A stretch of 64,000 nucleotides of DNA from Pseudomonadota bacterium (GTDB lineage Bacteria > Pseudomonadota > Gammaproteobacteria > UBA9214): the NCBI GenBank assembly GCA_041395565.1, contig JAWLAI010000008.1, positions 62,001-126,000 on the forward strand, read 5' to 3'. This document shows positions 30,964 to 41,098 of this stretch, piece by piece. Position 1 is the first letter of the stretch, and each line of letters starts with the position of its first letter. The position numbers were made by a program, and so were the translations under genes. The notes beneath the pieces were generated by a model that had not been told where the DNA came from, ran no database searches, and worked only from the letters and a program-made list of their open reading frames with translations.

Positions 30964-31242
30964 AAGCTGTTGTCCCGATGGTGCCCGCACAAACCTCATC
31001 CCCGGCCGTGCCAGCGTCTTTGTGCTGCAGCCGGGAGGGCATTATCGAACAGCCCTCGGCGCACGCCAGAGATTCCTTCGCGCTCGTCCGGGACGCCCGC
31101 GGCGGATTGCTGCGCTGGTCGCTCCCGGCATGGCCCAGGCGGGCCTCTCGAACGCTGCGCGGTCGCCCCTGCTCCTGCCGCGCGCGATATCCGTGCAGCA
31201 CTGCACAGCACGCGCGCGCAGACCGCAGGCTGTTGCACAGGG
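30964..31242. other. 279-bp spacer between nuoA and nuoB
   Basis: These two genes are normally adjacent within a few tens of bases. The spacer is GC-rich and holds short open frames on both strands. I recognise none of them, and none has a convincing ribosome site and family-like composition. I see no terminal repeats like those of the nuoJ-nuoK element. Confidence 0.4.
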
Positions 31243-31599
31243 CTACTCCCATTCCAGCGCTCCCTTCTTCCATTCGTAGATGAAGCCGATCACCAGGATG
31301 GCGAGAAAGATCAGCATCGCGACGAAACCGAACACGCCGATACTGTCCAGCACCACGGCCCAGGGGAACAGGAACGCGATTTCGAGATCGAACAGGATGA
31401 AGAGGATGGCAACGAGGTAATAACGCACGTCGAAACGCATGCGTGTGTCCTCGAAGGCTTCGAAGCCGCATTCGAAGGGGGAGTTTTTCGCGCTGTCGGG
31501 TTTATGCGGCGCCAGCAGGAAACCCAGCACGATCGGCCCCACTCCTACCGCGATACCGATGGCGATAAAAATCAGGATCGGCAGGTAGTTTTCCAGCAT
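31243..31599 (-). CDS. nuoA: NADH-quinone oxidoreductase subunit A
   Basis: 118 residues from the ATG at 31599 with GAGGGGAG upstream. Three membrane helices; the loop after helix 1 carries the conserved KNSPFECGFEAF with the switch Cys, and helix 2 carries VAILFILFDLEIAFLFPW with the conserved acidic residues. It is the first gene of the nuo operon, about 78 nt downstream of its promoter. Confidence 0.97.
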   Translation of the reverse strand: MLENYLPILIFIAIGIAVGVGPIVLGFLLAPHKPDSAKNSPFECGFEAFEDTRMRFDVRYYLVAILFILFDLEIAFLFPWAVVLDSIGVFGFVAMLIFLAILVIGFIYEWKKGALEWE

Positions 31600-31684
31600 C
31601 GCTCCCCTCGTCAGTCGACCGCACCGAAGCTCCAGCCGCCCCGGTTGCTGTTGTCGGGTCGGGTGCGGCTGAAAAAGATTGTGC

Positions 31685-31713
31685 AGTCTAGGCCAGCATG
31701 GCAGACCTGTCAA
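31685..31713 (-). promoter_or_regulatory. sigma70 promoter of the nuo operon
   Basis: On the minus strand: a consensus TTGACA (31708-31713), an exact 17-bp spacer, and TAGACT (31685-31690). Start expected near 31677, giving a leader of about 78 nt to nuoA. The next 50 bases upstream are A/T-rich (31726-31775). Confidence 0.8.
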
Positions 31714-31843
31714 GTTGGGGCGGGTCTATTTTATTCTTTAAAATCATAGAATTATGGCGATTATCGGGGCATAAAAAATCAGCATGAAGGCCGCCCCCGG
31801 CGCTGCTATGGCAGCCCGCATGCCGCACCATGGCAGGAATGAA

Positions 31844-31865
31844 AATCGCCGCGATCGCGGCGATT
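31844..31865 (-). terminator. palindromic terminator after tRNA-Leu
   Basis: A perfect 22-bp palindrome: arms AATCGCCGC and GCGGCGATT around GATC. It lies 20 bases downstream of the tRNA 3' end on the minus strand and is followed there by TT. It separates the tpiA-secG-tRNA-Leu unit from the nuo promoter. Confidence 0.65.
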
Positions 31866-31884
31866 ACTAAGATAATTACCAATC

Positions 31885-31969
31885 TGGTACCGATGGCCGG
31901 ACTCGAACCGGCACGGCTTGCGCCACTACCCCCTCAAGATAGCGTGTCTACCAATTCCACCACATCGGC
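31885..31969 (-). tRNA. tRNA-Leu (GAG)
   Basis: 85 nt with encoded CCA, a long variable arm as in class II tRNAs, anticodon loop TTGAGGG (anticodon GAG), and acceptor stem GCCGATG/CATCGGT with the G1-U72 wobble also seen in the E. coli GAG isoacceptor. It starts 32 bases after the secG stop, so it is probably processed from the secG transcript. Confidence 0.96.
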
Positions 31970-32001
31970 GTGGGTAAGCTGTCGTGACTGCCGCTGCGGG
32001 A

Positions 32002-32487
32002 TTATTGCGGCAGATCGTCCTTCGCGGCCGGATCCCCCTCCCCCTGCGGCTGCGCAGCCGGCGTCTGGGCAACCGGCGACTCGGGGACATCGGCCGCCGC
32101 TGCGGCGGGCCCGGGTACGGCCGGCGGCAAATCCTCCGCCTCGGGCTGCGCCTGCTCGAGCTTGTCCGCGATTGCGGCCTGCTCGGCGGCATCCTGCTGC
32201 TGCTGCACCTGTTCCTCGATCTGGTCGGCAATCCCGGCACTGGCGGCCTGGCCACTGTGCCGTACCAGCGGGGATGCGATCAGCAGGCAGTTGATGAAAA
32301 AGACTGCCGCCAGGATGGCGGTTGCCCTGGAAAAGAAAGAGCCCGAACCACGCGCCCCGAACACGGTCCCGGAGGCGCCGGCGCCAAATCCTGCGCCCAT
32401 GTCGGCACCCTTGCCGTGCTGCAGCATGACCAGCGTGATGATACCGACCGAAACCAGTATCTGTATACCCAGGAGTATGGAAAACAT
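32002..32487 (-). CDS. secG: preprotein translocase subunit SecG
   Basis: 161 residues. Two membrane helices (about 4-22 and 55-75) flank the conserved LQHGKGADMGAGFGAGASGTVFG. The C-terminal tail of about 80 residues is Gln/Ala/Glu/Pro-rich and low-complexity, as in many proteobacterial SecG proteins and longer than in E. coli. It assists SecYE during export. It sits 32 bases after tpiA and before tRNA-Leu. Confidence 0.95.
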   Translation of the reverse strand: MFSILLGIQILVSVGIITLVMLQHGKGADMGAGFGAGASGTVFGARGSGSFFSRATAILAAVFFINCLLIASPLVRHSGQAASAGIADQIEEQVQQQQDAAEQAAIADKLEQAQPEAEDLPPAVPGPAAAAADVPESPVAQTPAAQPQGEGDPAAKDDLPQ

Positions 32488-32519
32488 GACGTTACCGTAT
32501 ATGTCTGTGTGTCACCGGC

Positions 32520-33275
32520 TCAGGCGTTGGCGGCCCTGCCGATGGCCAGGAAATCAGCGTGCTTCAGCGCGGCGCCGCCAATCAGGCCACCATCGATGTC
32601 CGGCATCGCCAGCAGTTCCGCGGCGTTGCCCGCATTCATGCTGCCGCCGTAGAGGATGCGCACCCGATCGGCCACCGCGCTGTCGAGGCCGGCCAGCTTG
32701 CCGCGTATGAAGGCATGGACCTCCTGCGCCTGCGTCGGTGTCGCCGTCTTGCCGGTGCCGATCGCCCAGACCGGTTCGTAGGCGATCACCGCGTCACCGA
32801 GTGCGGCGATGCCTTCGAGGTCGATCACGGCATCAAGCTGACGCTCGACCACCTGCTCGGTGATCCCCTGCTCGCGCTCCTCGAGGGTCTCGCCCACGCA
32901 CAGGATGGGCACCAGCCCGACACGACGCGCGGCGGCGAACTTGGCGGCGGTGAAGCCATCGCTCTCGCCATACAGGCTGCGGCGCTCGGAATGACCGACG
33001 ATCGCGTACTTGCAGCCGAAATCGGTGAGCATGTTCGCGGCCACCTCGCCGGTGAAGGCGCCGGCCTCACGGTCGCTGACGTCCTGCGCACCGTAGCTGA
33101 TGGCGCTACCGGCCAGCAGAGCGGCAACCTGGGGGATATACACGAATGGCGGGCAGACAGCCATTTCCGCCGTGTGGACCTCCCCGATACCGGCCGTGAT
33201 GCCATCGAGCAGCGCGGCGACGCTGTCCGACGAGCCATTCATTTTCCAGTTCCCGGCTATCAGTGGCTGACGCAT
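32520..33275 (-). CDS. tpiA: triosephosphate isomerase
   Basis: 251 residues, a full TIM barrel. It interconverts dihydroxyacetone phosphate and glyceraldehyde-3-phosphate. The catalytic residues are Lys11 (GNWKMN), His95 (VGHSERR) and Glu167 (AYEPVWAIGTG, with the flexible loop 6 following). The phosphate site LYGGSMNAGNAAE is present. It is the first gene of the tpiA-secG-tRNA-Leu unit, divergent from the glycosyltransferase. Confidence 0.98.
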   Translation of the reverse strand: MRQPLIAGNWKMNGSSDSVAALLDGITAGIGEVHTAEMAVCPPFVYIPQVAALLAGSAISYGAQDVSDREAGAFTGEVAANMLTDFGCKYAIVGHSERRSLYGESDGFTAAKFAAARRVGLVPILCVGETLEEREQGITEQVVERQLDAVIDLEGIAALGDAVIAYEPVWAIGTGKTATPTQAQEVHAFIRGKLAGLDSAVADRVRILYGGSMNAGNAAELLAMPDIDGGLIGGAALKHADFLAIGRAANA

Positions 33276-33532
33276 ATCGAATTCCCTTACCTGAAGAGCC
33301 GGGTAGCTTAGCCAGCCGGCACGGAAAAATCAATTTGGGCACCTGGCTGGCGGCGTGTCGCGCGCGGCGTCGGCCAGGCTTGAACCGGACGTGGCACTGG
33401 TCCATGATCTGTGCCGTACAGATACCGTTCTGCAGACATCCGGCCGGCAACCGCGACGAAACTCACGTACCAGCAGGACCGCCCCCAGCGCAGCCAGCGG
33501 TTTTCAGGGAGTCGAAAATCAAGCATTGTAGA

Positions 33533-34579
33533 TTGGCACTGGTGATGATCGCGCGCGATGAGGCGGCCGGAATCACGCGCTGCCTGGAAAGCGCGGCAGC
33601 GCATGTCGATGCCATGCTGGTGCTCGATACCGGCTCGACCGACGACACGGTCGCACTGGCCCAAGCAGCGGGCGCGGAAGTCCATCACTTCACCTGGTGC
33701 GACGATTTCGCCGCGGCCCGCAACGCGGCGCTCGCGCTGTCGCGCGCCGACTGGAATCTCGTGCTCGATGCCGATGAATGGCTTGTCGGCGATACCGGGC
33801 ACCTGGCGACACTGGGACCCGAGCCCTGTATCGGCCTGGTACCCGTCACCAGCGAATTCGACCTGCAGGGCGAGGTCCAGGCGGCCACCTCCTGGCTGCC
33901 GCGGCTACTGCCCGCCGGCGTGCGCTATGCGGGCCGGATCCATGAGCAGCCGCAATCCGGCCTGCCGCGCCGGCGCGTTCCGGTCCAGGTCACCCACACC
34001 GGTTACCGCGGGAGCGAACTGGCGCGCAAGCGGGGGCGCAACCGGCAGTTGCTGCAGCGCGCCCTGGCGGATACGCCTGATGACGCCTACCTGCACTACC
34101 AGCTGGGCAAGGATCACGAGATCTACGGGGAGTACCCGCAGGCCGCTGCCTGCTATGCCCGCGCGCTGGAGCGGATGCGCCCCGACGACAGCTTCCTACA
34201 CGACCTGGTGCTGCGCACACTCTACGCGCTGAAGCAGGCACGCGAGTTCGAGCAGGCCTTCCAGTTCGCCGAAAGCGAAATGCCGCGCTGGCAGCATTCG
34301 CCGGATTTCTATTTCGCGCTCGGCGACCTGCTGCTGGACTGGGCCGTGGAAAATCCCGCGCAGGCGGTAGAACAACTGCTGCCCATAGCCGAATCGTGCT
34401 GGCTGCGCAGCCTCGATATCGGCGAACGCCCGGACCTGGAAGGCGCGGTGCACGGCCGCGGCAGCTTCCTCGCGGCGCACAACCTGGCCGTACTGTACGA
34501 AGGACTGGGCAACCCGGAGCAGGCGGCGCGCTACCACGCGCTGGCGGCGCAGCTGAAGGCCGGCGCCGTCCCGGGCTGA
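33533..34579 (+). CDS. family 2 glycosyltransferase with TPR-like C-terminus
   Basis: About 348 residues if it starts at the TTG at 33533; the next option is the ATG at 33545. The frame is open back to 33263 but the extra part does not look like protein. The N-terminal LALVMIARDEAAGITRCLES and LDTGSTDDTVALA are GT-A features, and the metal-binding motif is DAD at 79-81 (LVLDADEWL). Residues from about 180 to the end are helical and TPR-like (DAYLHYQLGKDHEIYGEYPQAA; AHNLAVLYEGLGNPEQAARY). Sugar and acceptor are unknown. The start is uncertain because no clear ribosome site is seen. Confidence 0.8.
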   Translation: MALVMIARDEAAGITRCLESAAAHVDAMLVLDTGSTDDTVALAQAAGAEVHHFTWCDDFAAARNAALALSRADWNLVLDADEWLVGDTGHLATLGPEPCIGLVPVTSEFDLQGEVQAATSWLPRLLPAGVRYAGRIHEQPQSGLPRRRVPVQVTHTGYRGSELARKRGRNRQLLQRALADTPDDAYLHYQLGKDHEIYGEYPQAAACYARALERMRPDDSFLHDLVLRTLYALKQAREFEQAFQFAESEMPRWQHSPDFYFALGDLLLDWAVENPAQAVEQLLPIAESCWLRSLDIGERPDLEGAVHGRGSFLAAHNLAVLYEGLGNPEQAARYHALAAQLKAGAVPG

Positions 34580-34599
34580 GGGAGTGTCGTTTTAACCAT

Positions 34600-34620
34600 G
34601 GCGCGGACGCGGTCCGCGCC
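34600..34620. terminator. GC-rich hairpin between the convergent glycosyltransferase gene and glmM
   Basis: Perfect 9-bp arms GGCGCGGAC and GTCCGCGCC around a 3-nt loop. The right arm touches the glmM stop codon. No T-run follows on either side (only TTTT at 34590-34593), so it may act as a weak or factor-assisted terminator for both genes. Confidence 0.5.
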
Positions 34621-35954
34621 TACACCGCCTTGGCGACGACCGCGGCGAGCTGGTCGGCTTCCTGCAGCACCTGGCGCTCGTCCTCGCCCTCCACCATGAC
34701 ACGCACCACCGGTTCGGTGCCGGATGGCCGCAGCAGGACGCGGCCGCGGCCGGCAAGGCGCTGCTCCGCGGAGCTGACCGCCTCCCTCACCGCAGGGGTG
34801 TTGGCCAGATCGATCCGCGCCTTTACCGGCACGTTGATCATGTGCATCGGGTACTTGCGCATGTCGGACTTGAGTTCGTGCAGTGTGCGCTCCGCGCGCT
34901 TCATCGCCGCCAGCACCTGCAGCGCGGAAATGATCCCGTCACCCGTGCTGGTACGGTCGAGGCAGATGATGTGGCCGGACGATTCGCCGCCGATCATCCA
35001 GTCGTTCTGCTGCATGAGTTCCAGCACGTAGCGGTCGCCGACCCGTGCCCGCGCGAATGGTATCTCGCGCGCCTTGAGGGCATGCTCCAACCCGAGGTTG
35101 CTCATCAGGGTACCGACCACGCCACCGTGCAGGCGGCCCTCGCGCTGACGCGATACCGCGATCACGAACAGCAACTCGTCGCCGTCGACCAGTTCGCCGC
35201 GCTCATCGACCATGACCACGCGATCGCCGTCGCCGTCGAAGGCGACACCGAGGTCGGCGCCGTGTTCCAGTACCATCTTCTGCAACATTTCCGGCCGCGT
35301 CGACCCGCAGTCCCGGTTGATGTTCAGGCCGTCCGGGGACACGCCGGTCGTGATCACGCTCGCGCCCAGTTCCCGGAACACGCTGGGCGCGACCTGATAG
35401 GTGGCGCCATGTGCGCAGTCCACCACGACGCGCAGGCCCTGCATGCCCATGCTGAGCGGAATGGTGCTTTTGCAGAACTCGATATAGCGCCCCTCGCTAT
35501 CCTTGACGCGCACCGCCTTGCCCAGCCGGTCGGACGCGACCGTGGTCAGCGGCCGGTCCAGCTCGGCCTCGATCGCGAGTTCGATCTCGTCCGGCAGCTT
35601 GGTGCCCTCGGCGGAAAAGAACTTGATGCCGTTGTCGGCATAGGGATTGTGCGAGGCGCTGATGACGATACCGGCACAGGCGTGCAGGGTGCGCGTCAGG
35701 TAGGCGATCGCAGGGGTCGGCATCGGGCCGGTCAGGCCGATGTCGACGCCGGCGGCGGACAGTCCCGCCTCCAGGGCGGATTCGAACATATAACCCGAGA
35801 TGCGGGTGTCCTTGCCGATGATGACACTGGCGCCGCCCTTGCTGCCCAGCACGCGGCCGGTCGCCCAGCCGAGCTTGAGCATGAACTCCGCCGTGACCGG
35901 ATGCTCCCCGACCCGCCCGCGGATCCCATCGGTACCGAAATATTTTCTCGACAT
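34620..35954 (-). CDS. glmM: phosphoglucosamine mutase
   Basis: 444 residues from the ATG at 35954 with GGAGG 8 bases upstream. It converts glucosamine-6-phosphate to glucosamine-1-phosphate for peptidoglycan and LPS. The active-site phosphoserine is Ser101 (VISASHNPYADNG); the metal site is DGDGDR and the sugar-binding loop GGESSGH. MSRKYFGTDGIRG at the start is diagnostic. It lies 31 bases after folP. Confidence 0.97.
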   Translation of the reverse strand: MSRKYFGTDGIRGRVGEHPVTAEFMLKLGWATGRVLGSKGGASVIIGKDTRISGYMFESALEAGLSAAGVDIGLTGPMPTPAIAYLTRTLHACAGIVISASHNPYADNGIKFFSAEGTKLPDEIELAIEAELDRPLTTVASDRLGKAVRVKDSEGRYIEFCKSTIPLSMGMQGLRVVVDCAHGATYQVAPSVFRELGASVITTGVSPDGLNINRDCGSTRPEMLQKMVLEHGADLGVAFDGDGDRVVMVDERGELVDGDELLFVIAVSRQREGRLHGGVVGTLMSNLGLEHALKAREIPFARARVGDRYVLELMQQNDWMIGGESSGHIICLDRTSTGDGIISALQVLAAMKRAERTLHELKSDMRKYPMHMINVPVKARIDLANTPAVREAVSSAEQRLAGRGRVLLRPSGTEPVVRVMVEGEDERQVLQEADQLAAVVAKAV

Positions 35955-35984
35955 AGTGCGTACCTCCGGCACTGGATTCAGCGA

Positions 35985-36830
35985 TTATAGACCGTGGACT
36001 GCGCCGGCATCCCGCACCGCCGCGCACATCAGCACGGCTGCGCGGGTGGCGCCAACGTCGTGGGTCCGCACGATAGCGGCGCCCTGCCAGACGGCAAGCG
36101 CGGCCAGCGCCAGACCCGGATACAGGCGGTTATCGACCGGCAGGTCCAGGACATTACCGATCAGGGATTTACGCGACAAACCGACCAGCACGGGGTAACC
36201 GTGGCCGATCAGGACATCCAGGCGGCGCAGCAGCTGCAGGTTATGCGCCGTGGTCTTGCCGAAACCGAAGCCGGGATCGAGCAGGATACGGCCGGGCGGT
36301 ATGCCCGCAGCCTGGCAGTCCGCCGCCCGGGTTACGAGGAAATCCGTCACTTCTTCAACCACATCCCCGTAGCGCGGCGCAGCCTGCATGGTCTGCGGCG
36401 TACCCAGCATGTGCATCAGGCACACCGGCACCCCGAGCGCGGCCGCTGTCGCCAGCGCACCGGGCTCGCGCAGGGCGGCGACGTCATTGATCAGTCCGGC
36501 CCCCGCGGCTACTGCCGCCTGCATGACGGCCGGCTTGCGGGTATCGATCGACACGGGAACGGACACGGCATCACGCAGCGCCTCGATAACGGGGATCACG
36601 CGCTGCAGCTCGACGTCTTCCGGTACCGGCGCCGCCCCCGGGCGGGTGGATTCGCCGCCCACGTCGATGATGTCGGCGCCTTCCTCGACCATGCGCAGGG
36701 CGTGCGCCACCGCCGGCCCGGGTGCGAGGTAAGTACCCCCGTCCGAAAAGGAATCGGGGGTGACATTGAGGATACCCATGACCCGCGGCGTGGAAAGATC
36801 CAGGGCCTTGCCCGCACAATCGAGTTTCAT
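35985..36830 (-). CDS. folP: dihydropteroate synthase
   Basis: 281 residues from the ATG at 36830. It joins p-aminobenzoate to the pterin diphosphate in folate synthesis and is the sulfonamide target. Both signatures are present: MGILNVTPDSFSDGG near residue 18 and GADIIDVGGESTRPG near 50. The later LLDPGFGFGKT and LVGLSRKSLIG loops form the pterin/PABA pocket. The frame is open far upstream into ftsH, which is an artefact. Confidence 0.97.
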   Translation of the reverse strand: MKLDCAGKALDLSTPRVMGILNVTPDSFSDGGTYLAPGPAVAHALRMVEEGADIIDVGGESTRPGAAPVPEDVELQRVIPVIEALRDAVSVPVSIDTRKPAVMQAAVAAGAGLINDVAALREPGALATAAALGVPVCLMHMLGTPQTMQAAPRYGDVVEEVTDFLVTRAADCQAAGIPPGRILLDPGFGFGKTTAHNLQLLRRLDVLIGHGYPVLVGLSRKSLIGNVLDLPVDNRLYPGLALAALAVWQGAAIVRTHDVGATRAAVLMCAAVRDAGAVHGL

Positions 36831-36895
36831 GAGCTGGCTGTGAGGATGCGCCTTGCGCCGCTCGCAACGCGCGCCGCCGCCTGCCGGCGCCGCCT

Positions 36896-38818
<1,923 letters not shown>

Positions 38819-38894
38819 ACCGGAATCCTCGAATTTTTCTCCAACGCGCGCCCAGACTGCTTGTCTCGGCCCGCAAATTCACAGGCTTTAGCCA

Positions 38895-39527
38895 TTATGG
38901 CACATCCCTGCCACGGTGGCCCTGTGCCAGCACGTATACTTCCCGACTGCGCGAACGCGACGCTTTCGGCTTGCGTATCAATACCTTGTCGTACTTCCCA
39001 CGCACCGCATCCAGCACGCTGTCGAAGCCCTCGCCCTGAAAGGCCTTCACCAGCAGATTGCCACCGGGCGCGAGCACCCGGTCGGCGAAATCCACGGCCA
39101 GCTCCACCAGGTACATGCTGCGCGGGATATCGACCGCCTCCATGCCGCTGATATTGGGTGCCATGTCCGACATTACAAGGTCTACCGGGGTTCCGCCAAG
39201 CATTGACAGCAGCAACTCGAACACGTCATCTTCCCTGAAATCACCCTGGATGAACTCGACGCCGGGCAGCGGCTCCATGGGCAGGATGTCCAGCGCGAGC
39301 AGGCGTCCCCTGCCCGCCAGCAGCCGCTGCGCGTACTGCGACCACCCGCCCGGGGCCGCGCCGAGATCGACGATGCAGGCGCCGGGCTTGAGGATACGGT
39401 CACGCCGCTGGATCTCGTCCAGCTTGTACACCGCGCGGGAACGATAGCCCTCGCGTTGCGCGCGCTTGACGAATTCGTCGTCGAAATGTGACTTGAGCCA
39501 GTTGTGGCTGCTCTTGCTTCTGCCCAT
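38895..39527 (-). CDS. rlmE: 23S rRNA (uridine(2552)-2'-O)-methyltransferase
   Basis: 210 residues from the ATG at 39527 (MGRSKSSHNWLKSHF). Methylates U2552 in the A-loop of 23S rRNA and is heat-shock-linked in E. coli (FtsJ/RrmJ). SAM motif DLGAAPGGW (54-62). The catalytic tetrad candidates are Lys35, Asp121 (VMSDMAPN), Lys161 and a C-terminal Glu (REVYVLA). It is adjacent to ftsH as in E. coli. Confidence 0.96.
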   Translation of the reverse strand: MGRSKSSHNWLKSHFDDEFVKRAQREGYRSRAVYKLDEIQRRDRILKPGACIVDLGAAPGGWSQYAQRLLAGRGRLLALDILPMEPLPGVEFIQGDFREDDVFELLLSMLGGTPVDLVMSDMAPNISGMEAVDIPRSMYLVELAVDFADRVLAPGGNLLVKAFQGEGFDSVLDAVRGKYDKVLIRKPKASRSRSREVYVLAQGHRGRDVP

Positions 39528-39692
39528 GTCTGCCGCCGTCCGGTCCGGCACAATCGCAACCGCCGCGGATTACCGCGCCAGCTGCGGATTCGTTACCATT
39601 GGCCGGTCATGTATTTTCGCACCGGGTACGGCACTGCTGCCGCGACCCGGACTGACCGCAGCCCCTAACCTAGCACATCCGGGATTCCAGTC

Positions 39693-39965
39693 ATGGCTCT
39701 GACCGAAAAACTCAAACGCGAACTGCGCGGCCGCGGCCACGCCCTCAAACCGGTCGTGACCATCGGCACAGCCGGCCTCAGCGCGGCCGTGTTGCGCGAA
39801 CTCGACCTGTCGCTGGAACACCACGAACTGCTGAAGGTCAAGATCGCAGGGGCGGACCGGGAGGCGCGTCAGGCCATGATCGCGCAACTGTGCGCCGCAT
39901 GCGGGGCCGAACTGGTACAGGCCATCGGCCACATTGCACTCATCTACCGCGAGGCAGCGGACTGA
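39693..39965 (+). CDS. yhbY: ribosome assembly RNA-binding protein YhbY
   Basis: 90 residues, a single CRM (CRS1-YhbY) domain. It associates with pre-50S particles. The GxxG loop region (KPVVTIGTAGLS) and the end LVQAIGHIALIYRE are diagnostic. Divergent from rlmE with 165 bp between, the same pairing as in E. coli. Its last 22 bases overlap the convergent DUF4149 gene. Confidence 0.95.
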   Translation: MALTEKLKRELRGRGHALKPVVTIGTAGLSAAVLRELDLSLEHHELLKVKIAGADREARQAMIAQLCAACGAELVQAIGHIALIYREAAD

Positions 39966-40435
39966 GCGGACACAGCCGGGCCGGCGGCGACCAGTCCCAG
40001 GCCCAGCAGCGCGGTAAGCACGAACAGGACACTGGCGATGCCGTGCAACTGGCCGAAGCGCGGCGTGCCCGCAAGACCTGCAGTGCGCAGTTCTGCGATC
40101 ATCGGGGTCAGCACGAACTGACCCACCGCCGTCAGCAGCAGCATCGCCACCAGCACCCATGTGCGCCAGCCGGTCCGCCGGCTGCGCAGGTGAGCGCTGG
40201 CCAGCAGCGCCAGCCCGCAGACCAACCCGCCCCAGGCGGTCAGTCCGAACAGCCTGCCTGCGAGCGAGCCTGCCAGCGCCCGGTCATCGAGGACGGCGAA
40301 CAGCACCGGCGCGACCATGAAACCGGTCGCCCAGAGGGTCCCGACCCAGGCGGTCAGCAGGATGCGCTCAAGCGCGGCAAGAAACTGTACGCGGTCGGGT
40401 AACAAACAGGGAACCTGTTGCGTGGTCATGGGCAT
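39944..40435 (-). CDS. DUF4149 membrane protein
   Basis: About 163 residues from the ATG at 40435, or 161 from 40429; no strong ribosome site decides. Four hydrophobic helices are visible (LLTAWVGTLWATGFMVAPV; LTAWGGLVCGLALLAS; WVLVAMLLLTAVGQFVL; ASVLFVLTALLGLGLV). The A-W-V-G-x-L-W-x-x-G-F pattern and the conserved FG-x-L-H-G near the end match DUF4149 proteins, which often sit between greA and yhbY. Function unknown. Confidence 0.75.
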   Translation of the reverse strand: MPMTTQQVPCLLPDRVQFLAALERILLTAWVGTLWATGFMVAPVLFAVLDDRALAGSLAGRLFGLTAWGGLVCGLALLASAHLRSRRTGWRTWVLVAMLLLTAVGQFVLTPMIAELRTAGLAGTPRFGQLHGIASVLFVLTALLGLGLVAAGPAVSAQSAASR

Positions 40436-40618
40436 CGTCGATGCAAGCGCGATATACAGGACGGGATGAGTATCGCGCGAGACCGGAAACGGCGAGAACA
40501 CGAGCGGCCCAGAGCCATGGCGGCAGCGACCAGAGCAGCAAGCCTATGAATTCGCGGCATTGCGGCGGGTGACTGCTGCTCCTCGCAGTGACAACTGCCT
40601 ATCACAGCGCGGACCTGT

Positions 40619-41098
40619 CTATACGTAACGGACTTCGACGATCTCGAAATTGCGCTCGCCACCGGGCACGACCACGGTCACCACGTCACCTTCGTGCTTG
40701 GCGATCAGTCCGCGCGCTATCGGCGAATTGATCGAGATCATGCCGGTCTTGATGTCCGCCTCGTCCTCGCCGACGATCTGGTAGACCACGGTCTCCTCGC
40801 TGTCCTCGTCGAACAGTTCGACGGTGCAGCCGAACACCACCTTGCCGTTGGCATCCAGGGAGCTGACATCGACGATATGGGCATGACTGAGCTTGCTCTC
40901 GATCTCCTTGATACGCCCCTCGGCGAAACTCTGCTGCTCGCGGGCGGCATGATACTCGGCGTTTTCCTTGAGATCGCCGTGCGCGCGCGCCTCGGCGATG
41001 GCCGCGATGATACGCGGACGCTCCACGGTCTTCAGCCGGACCAGTTCCTCACGCAGTTTTTCGGCGCCGCGCGCGGTGATCGGTACCTTTGAGGTCAT
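40619..41098 (-). CDS. greA: transcription elongation factor GreA
   Basis: 159 residues. It rescues backtracked RNA polymerase by stimulating transcript cleavage. The N-terminal coiled coil runs to about residue 75, with the tip acidic residues in GDLKENAEYHAAREQQ, and the C-terminal FKBP-like domain ends with SPIARGLIAKHEGDVVTV. The start overlaps the carB stop by 4 bases, giving a carA-carB-greA operon as in Pseudomonas. Confidence 0.97.
   Translation of the reverse strand: MTSKVPITARGAEKLREELVRLKTVERPRIIAAIAEARAHGDLKENAEYHAAREQQSFAEGRIKEIESKLSHAHIVDVSSLDANGKVVFGCTVELFDEDSEETVVYQIVGEDEADIKTGMISINSPIARGLIAKHEGDVVTVVVPGGERNFEIVEVRYV

Noticed and set aside
33263..33532. N-terminal extension of the glycosyltransferase (open frame from 33263)
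   Set aside because: It overlaps tpiA's start region and has no GT-like or signal-like features; the GT-A fold begins at about 33533.
40502..40618. REP-like repeat in the DUF4149-greA gap
   Set aside because: The string around 40567-40595 resembles common GTCA-x-TGCGAGGAG repeats, but it is short, degenerate and without a second arm.
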